A DNA stretch of 64,000 nucleotides from JBQTIY01 sp052387675. Lineage in GTDB: Bacteria; Planctomycetota; B15-G4. The DNA is taken from contig JBQTIY010000013.1 in the NCBI GenBank assembly GCA_052387675.1, forward strand, positions 1-64,000. The letters are read 5' to 3'. The number at the start of each line of letters is the position of its first letter. Position 1 is the first letter of the stretch. The translations under genes were made by a program, and so were the position numbers. The notes under the pieces were generated by a model that searched no databases, was not told where the DNA came from, and was given only the letters and a program-made list of their open reading frames with translations. Positions 50,879-57,654 of the stretch are shown piece after piece.

Positions 50879-50889
50879 CATCCTACTGT
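50879..50889. promoter_or_regulatory. Overlapping divergent -10 boxes, sulfatase/rsmG
   Basis: CATCCTACTGT contains TAGGAT on the minus strand (50885-50880), 8 nt before the sulfatase GTG. On the plus strand it holds CATCCT (10 nt before the rsmG ATG) or TACTGT (5 nt before). The starts are 23 nt apart, so leaders are minimal or absent. Confidence 0.4.
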
Positions 50890-50894
50890 CCCCC

Positions 50895-51566
50895 ATGACC
50901 GAGCTCGCCGATTTCACCGCCGCCCTGAAGTCCCACCTCGCACCGGCCCTGCCGCAGGCCTCGCCCGAGTTGCTCACCCGCCTGGCTGGTTTCTGCGCGG
51001 CGCTGCGCCGCAAGAACGAAGAACTGAACCTCACCGGCATCACCGACCCGCAAGGCATGGCCGTGCGACACGTGCTCGACAGCCTCACCGTCTCGCCGCT
51101 GCTGGACGGCGCCAAGACGCTGATGGACCTCGGCTCAGGCTGCGGCGTGCCCGGTCTGCCCCTGGCCATCGCGCACCCTGAGTTGCAGGTCACGCTGGTG
51201 GAGTCGCGCGAACGCAAAGCGGCCGCGCTGGGGCAGCTCATCGCCACGCTGGCGGGCGAACTCGGCGGCGCCGGCCGCGTCACCGCCGTGCACTCCCGCG
51301 GCGAAGAGTGGCTGGTCGCCAACGAAGTCGATGTCGTCGTGGCGCGCGCCGTTGAAGAACCGCCCGGCCTGCTCAAGCGCCTGCGGCGCGTGCGCGGCAG
51401 TTTCCGCCAGCTCATCCTCATGCAGGGCCCCACCGCCGACGAGGAACTCGCCGGCTGGGTCAAGCGCGCCAAGCCCTTCGGCTTCAGCGCACCGGAGCGG
51501 CACGATTTGGAACTGCCCGAGGGCGCCGGCCGCCGCGTGCTGCTCGTCTACCGCGGCCTCTTCTAG
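50895..51566 (+). CDS. rsmG: 16S rRNA (guanine-527-N7)-methyltransferase RsmG
   Basis: 223 aa. FCAALRRKNEELNLTGITDP, RHVLDSLTVSPLL, LMDLGSGCGVPGLPLAIAHP (SAM loop) and LVESRERKAAALGQL are the RsmG/GidB signatures. It methylates G527 of 16S rRNA; loss gives low-level streptomycin resistance in other bacteria. It is divergent from the sulfatase and followed by a tRNA on the other strand. It is not next to mnmG or parAB, its usual place near the origin. Confidence 0.93.
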   Translation: MTELADFTAALKSHLAPALPQASPELLTRLAGFCAALRRKNEELNLTGITDPQGMAVRHVLDSLTVSPLLDGAKTLMDLGSGCGVPGLPLAIAHPELQVTLVESRERKAAALGQLIATLAGELGGAGRVTAVHSRGEEWLVANEVDVVVARAVEEPPGLLKRLRRVRGSFRQLILMQGPTADEELAGWVKRAKPFGFSAPERHDLELPEGAGRRVLLVYRGLF

Positions 51567-51628
51567 GGGCCTTTTCTAAGGCCCTTCCCGCCTGGCCCCT
51601 CGCAACGCGAGCCCTGAGGCCCGGTCGG

Positions 51629-51703
51629 TGGAGCCGGGGATGGGAATCGAACCCACGACCTCAGCTTTACGAAAGCCGTGCTCTACCGCTGAGCTACCCC
51701 GGC
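51629..51703 (-). tRNA. tRNA-Thr (anticodon CGU)
   Basis: 75 nt including an encoded CCA. The acceptor GCCGGGG pairs with CCCCGGC. The D arm is GCTC/GAGC with loop AGCGGTA, the anticodon stem CGGCT/AGCTG has loop TTCGTAA (anticodon CGT), the variable loop is AGGTC, and the T arm is GTGGG/CCCAT with TTCGATT. It reads ACG codons, which are frequent in this GC-rich genome. Confidence 0.96.
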
Positions 51704-51756
51704 AGGGGGCGCGAACCATAGCAAACCCCGCACGGCCGCCCCAAACGCCGCACCGC

Positions 51757-51762
51757 TATGAT
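51757..51762 (+). promoter_or_regulatory. -10 box (TATGAT) of the YacP-like gene
   Basis: TATGAT, close to consensus, ends 6 nt before the GTG at 51769. It is the clearest example of the leaderless pattern here. Confidence 0.5.
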
Positions 51763-51768
51763 CGCGCC

Positions 51769-52131
51769 GTGCGCTATTTGCTCGACGGCTACAACATCGC
51801 TCACTGGCTGGTCCGCAACGATGCGGTGCCGCCGATGCAGCTCCGCGCCCGGCTGCTGGCCGCGCTGCAGGCCGCCCGGCCCAAGGACGCCGAGTCCATC
51901 GACATCTACTGGGACGTCAAGCGGCCCTCTCCGGCGATCCCGCCCAACGAATACCTGGGCTGGTGCACGATGCACAACGTGCCCTCGGCCGACGACGCCA
52001 TCGTGGATGCCGTGGCCGGCGCCCCCACGGCGCGCGGGCTCTGCGTGGTGAGCCGTGACCGCGAAGTGGCCGGCCGCAGCCGCCAGCTCGGGGCCAAGAT
52101 CCTTGCGCCGGAGCAACTGCTCAAGCGGTGA
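51769..52131 (+). CDS. NYN-domain (YacP/Rae1-like) putative RNase
   Basis: 120 aa. YLLDGYNIAHWL at the start provides the first aspartate and the DGYN signature. SADDAIVDAVAG and CVVSRDREVAGRSRQLGAKIL supply the other PIN-like acidic residues and the C-terminal strand. YacP/Rae1 proteins cleave mRNA at the ribosome in Bacillus. This copy is shorter than the usual ~170 aa. The start is GTG at 51769, set by the -10 box; the longer open frame upstream runs through the tRNA and is not real. The stop overlaps the next GTG by 4 nt. Confidence 0.8.
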   Translation: MRYLLDGYNIAHWLVRNDAVPPMQLRARLLAALQAARPKDAESIDIYWDVKRPSPAIPPNEYLGWCTMHNVPSADDAIVDAVAGAPTARGLCVVSRDREVAGRSRQLGAKILAPEQLLKR

Positions 52132-53057
52132 GGAACGCGGCTCTCCTTTGCATCGTCCTCGCCAATCTCATTGGCGGGGCGACCTATGTGGCTCAGGATC
52201 TGGCTCTGCTCGGCCTGCCGCCGGCCACGGTGAGCTTGCTGCGCACGCTCATCGCGATTGTCTGCATGGGCGTCTGGCTGGCGGCCCGTGGCGCGCTGCG
52301 CTGGGACTTCACGCGCCGCGAAACGGGGCGCCTCGCGGCCGCCGGCATCCTGGGTTACGCGCTGCCACTCACGCTGGGCATCGTGGGCCTGCGCTGGTCC
52401 ACCGCCAGCAATGGCAGCCTGCTCATCCTGCTGGAGCCGGCCTCGATTCTTTTCTTCTCGTGGCTGCTGCTGCGCGAGCGGCTGCGCGCGCTGCAGCTCG
52501 CCGGGCTGCTCGTGGGGCTGGGCGGCGCGCTGTTCATCGTGCTGGAGAAACTCCCCGTGCCGGAGGGCAGCCATGCGCTCGCCGGCCTCGTCGCCGGCGA
52601 CCATCTGCGCGGCAACCTCATTCTCGCGCTGCACGGCGTGCTCTGGGGCCTCTACTCGCCGCTCATGCTGCCCATCGTGCGCAAGCACGACGCCTTGGTG
52701 GCCACCTTTGGCTCGCTCGTGCTGTCGCTGCTGCTGCTCGTGCCGGCCGCGCTGGCCGAGGCCGGCTCTTGGCAGAACTCCGCGGCCCTGCCGCAGGCTC
52801 TGCTCTGGACGCTCGCGCTCGGGCTGGTGGCGTCTTTCGGCGGCACCATCCTGTGGAGTTGGTCGCTCGGGCACCTGGCCTCCTCGGCCGTGGCGCCCTT
52901 TGTCTTTCTGCAGCCCTTGGCCGGCGTGCTCTGCGGCTACCTGGTGCTCGGCGAGCGACTCTCCGCCGACGCACTGCTAGGCGGCGCACTGATCGCCGCG
53001 GGCGTGCTGCTGGTTATTGCACCGAGCCTGCGATATCGCGGTCAGTCACGCCCTTGA
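52128..53057 (+). CDS. EamA/DMT-family transporter
   Basis: 309 aa with ten membrane segments in two EamA halves. The first ends around LLEPASILFFSWLLLRERLR and the second around FLQPLAGVLCGYLVLGERLS; the E-P-l-l/GE pattern at each half's end is typical of drug/metabolite exporters. The substrate is unknown. The GTG at 52128 overlaps the YacP-like stop (GTGA). The 3' end overlaps the convergent HEAT-repeat gene by 44 nt. Confidence 0.87.
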   Translation: MRNAALLCIVLANLIGGATYVAQDLALLGLPPATVSLLRTLIAIVCMGVWLAARGALRWDFTRRETGRLAAAGILGYALPLTLGIVGLRWSTASNGSLLILLEPASILFFSWLLLRERLRALQLAGLLVGLGGALFIVLEKLPVPEGSHALAGLVAGDHLRGNLILALHGVLWGLYSPLMLPIVRKHDALVATFGSLVLSLLLLVPAALAEAGSWQNSAALPQALLWTLALGLVASFGGTILWSWSLGHLASSAVAPFVFLQPLAGVLCGYLVLGERLSADALLGGALIAAGVLLVIAPSLRYRGQSRP

Positions 53058-55065
53058 GCTGACCGAGCGCCTCGGCGGCCGGGAGCCGCAGGGCCTCGTC
53101 GCTGCCCGTGGCCAAGGCGATGAGCGCCGTCGACAACTCGGCCGCGCTGTGGCTCGGCGGAGCGCCCATGGCCCACAGGCGTCCGGCGGCGCGCAAGGCC
53201 GCAGCGCGCTGCGCTGATTCGAGCGTGTCGTCGAGCACGAAGGCTTCGATGGCGGGCACGGCTTCGACGATGCCGGCCTGACCAGCCAGATCGAGCACCG
53301 CGATCCGTACGCCCGCGTCGTCCGTGGCGCCCAGCGCGTCGGTGACGAGGTCGCCGACGATGCGCACGATGCCGCTCGGCAGCGCGGTGAGAGCCACCGC
53401 CGCCGCACGCGCCCGCTCGAGCGCCAAGGCCTGCGCGGCGCCGGGCTCGCCGGCCGCCGCCTGCACATCGGCGAAGCTCGCCTTGCGCACGACCTTGGCC
53501 AACTTGTCGCCGTAGAGCGCCTCGACGCCCGCCACGTCCTCGGTCACCACAATGAGCGGCACTTCCGCAGTGCGCGGATCGTTCTTGAAGGCGAAGACGA
53601 GCGTGTCGAGCGTGAGATCGTGCAGGCCGTCCTGCACCACGATCACGTCCTTGGGCGGCAGGCTCTTGGCGCGCAGCAGGCCCACATCGAAGCCGTCGCT
53701 GGCAAGCAGCATCCAGCCGACCGTCGCTCCGGAGAGGCCGGTGTCGCCGATGGAGACCACGAAGCGCTCGGGCGTCGCGGCCAGCGTGCCGGCCAGGCGG
53801 GCCACGACGCGCGCATCGGTGTCGCCCTGGCGCGCCAGCGCCAGCGCCGCACCGAAGGCCACGCCGGGATCGGAATCCAAAAGCGCCGTGGAGAGCGCCG
53901 TGCGCTCCTCTGGGCTGTTGCCCATGGACTCCATGAGCGCCTGCGCCGCGAGAGGCTGGCGGCGATCCTTGGTGAGGCAGTTGTTGAGCGCGCGGCCGCG
54001 ATGACTGCCGGCCAGCGCGAGGTCGACTTCGAGCGCGGGCAAACGCGCCTGCGCCGCCGCGAGGAACTCATTGCCCTCAAGCGCGGCCAGCCGGCCTGCA
54101 GCCAGGATCTCGCCCTTTTGCGCGGCATGGATCGAGGCCAGGATCGGCCGCAGCGTGGCGCCGCCGCCGTGCTGCAAGGCATCCCGCGCCACGCCCTCGG
54201 CGATCTCCAGTGCAGCCAAGCCCGAGAGCGTCTCGCGCCCTACGAGCGCGCCGTCCTTCCAATCCCAGACCACGCTCGAGGCGCCGTAGGTACCCGTCAG
54301 GTCCATGTCGCCGCGGAAGTAGCCGTCGGCCAGTTGCGCGGCCAGGCTCACCGGGTCCCTGGTGGCCACGCCGATCTTGGCCAGCGCGTCGCTGGCAGCG
54401 TCCTTCGTCACTTCATCACTGTCGTGGAGCGCCACGACAGCCAGGCCCGCCGCGGCACGCCGGTCGCGCAGCGTGCCGAGCACGGCGGCCGCATTGCGGC
54501 GCGTGAGTTCGTCGTCGGACTTCAAAACCTGCGTGAGCGGCTGCACGGCCTGGCCGCCGAGGCGCACGAGCGCCTGGATGGCCAGCACGCGGTTCTCGGT
54601 GCTCGAGCGGTCGCCGAGCGGCCCGACGAGTGCGGGGACGGCCCAGGAGCCGAACCGCGCGCGGAGTTCGAGCGAGGCTTGCTCGCGCGCCACTTCGTCA
54701 CCTTCGAGCAGGCGCTGCACGGCTTCGGCCGCCGCCTCCGGATCGGCAACGGCCTCTTGGCGGCCCAGCGTGGCGAGGCCGAGGAAGCGTTCGGCCAGCC
54801 GGCCCAGTTCACCGCGCTCGAGCAGCATGCGCGTGATGACATTGCGCTCGGCCTGCTCCCAGAGACGGTAGGCCTCCTCGTGGCTGGGGTTCTCGGCCAG
54901 CACCGCCTTGAGCTGCTCCACGGCCCCGTCGAGATTGCCGGCCTGGTAGGCCTGCAGCGCTTCCTGGAAGCTGCCCTCGGCGTCTTGCGCGAGCGCCGCG
55001 CCGCTCCAAGTGGGCAGAGCAACCGTCAGAAGGCCAAGCGTGAACAGAGCGCGGCTCAGAAACAT
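53014..55065 (-). CDS. Exported HEAT-repeat protein with an embedded receiver-like domain
   Basis: 683 aa. A signal peptide (MFLSRALFTLGLLTVALPTW, then AQ) is followed by a TPR-like stretch (AYQAGNLDGAVEQLKAVLAENP), HEAT repeats (LVGPLGDRSSTENRVLAIQAL, cut here into known pieces) and more HEAT repeats at the C-terminus. Residues about 440-560 look like a response-regulator receiver fold (DVGLLRAKSLPPKDVIVVQD, NDPRTAEVPLIVVTED, VVRKASFADV), but the phospho-acceptor position appears to be glutamine. Function unknown. The ATG at 55065 begins the signal; the 3' end overlaps the transporter gene by 44 nt. Confidence 0.75.
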   Translation of the reverse strand: MFLSRALFTLGLLTVALPTWSGAALAQDAEGSFQEALQAYQAGNLDGAVEQLKAVLAENPSHEEAYRLWEQAERNVITRMLLERGELGRLAERFLGLATLGRQEAVADPEAAAEAVQRLLEGDEVAREQASLELRARFGSWAVPALVGPLGDRSSTENRVLAIQALVRLGGQAVQPLTQVLKSDDELTRRNAAAVLGTLRDRRAAAGLAVVALHDSDEVTKDAASDALAKIGVATRDPVSLAAQLADGYFRGDMDLTGTYGASSVVWDWKDGALVGRETLSGLAALEIAEGVARDALQHGGGATLRPILASIHAAQKGEILAAGRLAALEGNEFLAAAQARLPALEVDLALAGSHRGRALNNCLTKDRRQPLAAQALMESMGNSPEERTALSTALLDSDPGVAFGAALALARQGDTDARVVARLAGTLAATPERFVVSIGDTGLSGATVGWMLLASDGFDVGLLRAKSLPPKDVIVVQDGLHDLTLDTLVFAFKNDPRTAEVPLIVVTEDVAGVEALYGDKLAKVVRKASFADVQAAAGEPGAAQALALERARAAAVALTALPSGIVRIVGDLVTDALGATDDAGVRIAVLDLAGQAGIVEAVPAIEAFVLDDTLESAQRAAALRAAGRLWAMGAPPSHSAAELSTALIALATGSDEALRLPAAEALGQLKGVTDRDIAGSVQ

Positions 55066-55261
55066 GGGGCAGGCTCGCAACATCGGGGGTTCGGGGCTGC
55101 CCGGCAGGCGCGCGCGGCAGAGCCGCGGAGTGTAGGCGGGGGCCCTGAAAAAGATCAAGCGAAGCGGCTATCCCTCGGCTCGGACGAGGTGACGCGCCGG
55201 CTATGGCGAGGCTCTAAGAGCGGGGCCGGCGCCGGACCGCTGGGCAGCCGAACGGGGGAAG

Positions 55262-56743
55262 TCAGCGGTCCAGCGGCGCCAGGAGCGTTTCGCTGGGGAT
55301 GCGGATGCGTGGCGTGATGAAGAAGACGATCTCGCTGTTGCGCATGCGGCTGGCGCGCGACTTGAACAGCCAGCCCAGGATCGGGATGTCGCCCAGGAAG
55401 GGCACCTTGGTGATGCTCTCGATGCTCTCGCGGGCGCGCAGGCCGCCCACGGCCAGGACTTGGCCGCTGTGCACATGCACGGTCGTGCCCGCCTGGCGGG
55501 CCGAGATGACCGGGGTCAGCACCTGAGTGCCGGCCAAGACGAGCGGAATCTCGGCGGTGACCGCCGAGACATCCACCGAAAGATCAATGCGCAGCACATC
55601 CTCCCCCACGATGAAGGGGATGATCTCCACGCGCACGCCGGTCTCTTCGAACTTGGTCGTGATCTGCAGGTTGTTGCCGACGCCGGTGGCCTGGAAGACC
55701 GGCACGCGGCTGCCGGTGTTGATCAGCGCGCGGTGCCCGTTCAGCACCGTGACCGTGGGCGAAGAGATCAGCTCGCTGGCGCCGATGGTCTGCAGCAGCG
55801 AGAGCACGGCCTTGACGTCCAGGTCCTTGTGCACGCCCTGCAGGCTGAGCAGGAAGCCGGCGATGTCGGGCGAGGGCTTGAAGCTGCCGAAGGCGCCGCC
55901 GAAGCCGGTGGCCACGCCGCCGTCCAGAATCGGGAAGCCGCTGCCGAAGGAACCGGCCGGCGGATTCGTGGTGGAGTTGAAGGGCAGCGAGTTGTCGGTC
56001 AGTTGCGAGAAGCCGATCTTGCTGTCCCACTCGATGAGATCGTCGAGGTTGATCTCGACCACGCGCACTTCAATCTCGATCTGCGGCAAGTCGGCCAGCA
56101 GCCGGCCCAGAAGCTGGTCGATGAAGAGCAGCGTTTCCGGCGGCGCCGTGACCACGAAGAGGTCGGCGATGGAGAGGTTGGGCAGCGGCTGCAGCACACC
56201 CAGCCCGCGATCAACGCTGGTGAAAACGCTGTCGGAATAGAAGTTGGGATGCAGCACCCAGCGGATGATCTCGGTCGGCGCGCCATCGGCTGGGCTGGGC
56301 GTGTTCGGCTCGGTGGGGAAACCCGCCACCGTGGCCTGCAGCATCTTGATCACGCCGTCGGAGCGTTCCTTCTTGAGCGTGTAGAGCTTGGACCAAGAGC
56401 CGTCGATGCCGCGGATGACGTCGCGCCCCAGCCGGTGAAAGGGCGAGGGCGGCTGGTCGTCGAGGAAGTCGGGCTCGAGGTCGCGCGCGGTGGCCGGCGT
56501 GATGAGCGAGAGCAGGTCTTGGGCCGAGGGCGCCGGCACGCTCGGCGCCGGCAGGCTAGCGGCCGCGTCCTGAGCTGCCTCCGAGGGCACCGCCACGAGC
56601 GAATCGCTGGTCAGAGTCCAGGCCCGATGGGCCGGCTCGACGTCCTGCGAGACGCAGGCGCCGACGGCGACACTCAGCCCGAAGCAGAGAGCGAACTCCG
56701 CGAGGTGTCCGGCGCGCGCGCGCTTGCGCCAGAACTCGCTCAA
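55262..56743 (-). CDS. Secretin-like lipoprotein (type II/III secretion system protein family)
   Basis: 493 aa. A basic start and the hydrophobic stretch FALCFGLSVAVGAC give a lipobox. N-terminal residues to about 190 resemble secretin N modules (LSIADLFVVTAPPETLLFID). The secretin domain follows (IEIEVRVVEINLDD, ASELISSPTVTVLNG, HVHSGQVLAVGGL, KVPFLGDIPILGWLF). I chose TTG at 56743 because it overlaps the upstream stop (TTGA), the coupling style of this genome; the ATG at 56800 would overlap the upstream gene by 61 nt. No other secretion-system genes are nearby. Confidence 0.8.
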   Translation of the reverse strand: MSEFWRKRARAGHLAEFALCFGLSVAVGACVSQDVEPAHRAWTLTSDSLVAVPSEAAQDAAASLPAPSVPAPSAQDLLSLITPATARDLEPDFLDDQPPSPFHRLGRDVIRGIDGSWSKLYTLKKERSDGVIKMLQATVAGFPTEPNTPSPADGAPTEIIRWVLHPNFYSDSVFTSVDRGLGVLQPLPNLSIADLFVVTAPPETLLFIDQLLGRLLADLPQIEIEVRVVEINLDDLIEWDSKIGFSQLTDNSLPFNSTTNPPAGSFGSGFPILDGGVATGFGGAFGSFKPSPDIAGFLLSLQGVHKDLDVKAVLSLLQTIGASELISSPTVTVLNGHRALINTGSRVPVFQATGVGNNLQITTKFEETGVRVEIIPFIVGEDVLRIDLSVDVSAVTAEIPLVLAGTQVLTPVISARQAGTTVHVHSGQVLAVGGLRARESIESITKVPFLGDIPILGWLFKSRASRMRNSEIVFFITPRIRIPSETLLAPLDR

Positions 56744-57435
56744 CGACTCAGCGCCGCGACCGCCTGCTGGGTCAGGTCGGGCACTGGCCCGAGCCGGCAA
56801 CTCACTCCGCCGCGCTCAATGACGGCATCAAAGCCGCCGTCATCGGCCGCCGCCTTGAGGGCCTTCTCATAGGCCTCCAGGGCCTGCTTGCGCAGGAAGT
56901 GGTAGTTGGCGTCGTTCTCGGTGAGTGTCAGCGACTCGCGCCAGGCCGGGATTGCCAGCAGCAGCGTGCTGGAGTCCAGCTCCGCAGCGCGACGGCACGT
57001 TTGCGCATTGCCGCTCAGCACCTTGCCGTCCACAAAGTAGACCGGCAGCTTGTCGATCACGCTCACGGTGAGATCAGGAATGGGCTGCTCGCCGCCGCTG
57101 ACTCCGCCCGGCACCGTGATGACATCGATGCGGCCTTCGGCAGCGGCCTTGGCCAGCGCCTTGTTCGTGCTGGCGCGCGCCTCCTGGAACATGCGCGTGC
57201 CGCGCCCGTTGTCCGTCTCGGAGAGACCGAGCGCGCGCATGTGCATGTAGGCCGGGTTGCTGGCGTAGACGGCCAAGATGTCGGCGGTGGCCGCGCGCTG
57301 CGCGCCCTGAGCCTGGCCGTAAAGAATCTGACCGGTGACAACGACTTCCGTCGTGGGCAGCCCAGCGGCGGGCGCCAAGAGCATGAGCGCCACGGCCAGC
57401 CACCGGCCGCGGCGGCGCGTTACTTGGACTGCCAT
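56740..57435 (-). CDS. Exported OmpH/Skp-like protein
   Basis: 231 aa. A signal peptide (RRRGRWLAVALMLLAPAAGL) is followed by two related segments. Each has helices and then a strand-turn typical of OmpH ends: AAAEGRIDVITVPGGVSGGE with PIPDLTVSVID, and AAADDGGFDAVIERGGVSC with PVPDLTQQAVAALS. OmpH/Skp chaperones escort outer-membrane proteins, which would suit the coupled secretin gene. The call rests on pattern recognition and is tentative. The ATG at 57435 has GGGAGGG 5 nt upstream. TATCCT near 57519-57524 is a possible promoter. Confidence 0.6.
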   Translation of the reverse strand: MAVQVTRRRGRWLAVALMLLAPAAGLPTTEVVVTGQILYGQAQGAQRAATADILAVYASNPAYMHMRALGLSETDNGRGTRMFQEARASTNKALAKAAAEGRIDVITVPGGVSGGEQPIPDLTVSVIDKLPVYFVDGKVLSGNAQTCRRAAELDSSTLLLAIPAWRESLTLTENDANYHFLRKQALEAYEKALKAAADDGGFDAVIERGGVSCRLGPVPDLTQQAVAALSR

Positions 57436-57579
57436 GAAACCCTCCCGGTGAGCTGTCGCAGACGCGACGCAGGCTCGAGGTACCGGACTTTTGCGCGAAC
57501 GTGGCGCAGGATACGCGACCTGTGGAGAAGTACATCGGTGCTCCTCGATGTTTTCTTCACCTCGAAGACTGTGAAAGAG

Positions 57580-57624
57580 ATGCGGGCCGACTTGTCGCGC
57601 TGAACGTGACAAGCCGGCCCGCAT
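57580..57624 (-). terminator. Terminator downstream of pnp
   Basis: Arms ATGCGGGCCGACTTGTC (57580-57596) and GACAAGCCGGCCCGCAT (57608-57624) pair over 17 positions with one mismatch around an 11-nt loop, 30 nt after the pnp stop. On the minus strand it is followed by CTCTTTC. It is the strongest hairpin in the window. The remaining non-coding sequence to 57436 holds only the leader of the OmpH-like gene. Confidence 0.75.
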
Positions 57625-57654
57625 CGTGCGCCGAAGGCTGAATTCGCTGCGCTT

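Noticed and set aside
51628..51768. N-terminal extension of the YacP-like protein
   Set aside because: The open frame crosses the tRNA-Thr gene. The TATGAT box and the family start (YLLDGYN) place the start at 51769.
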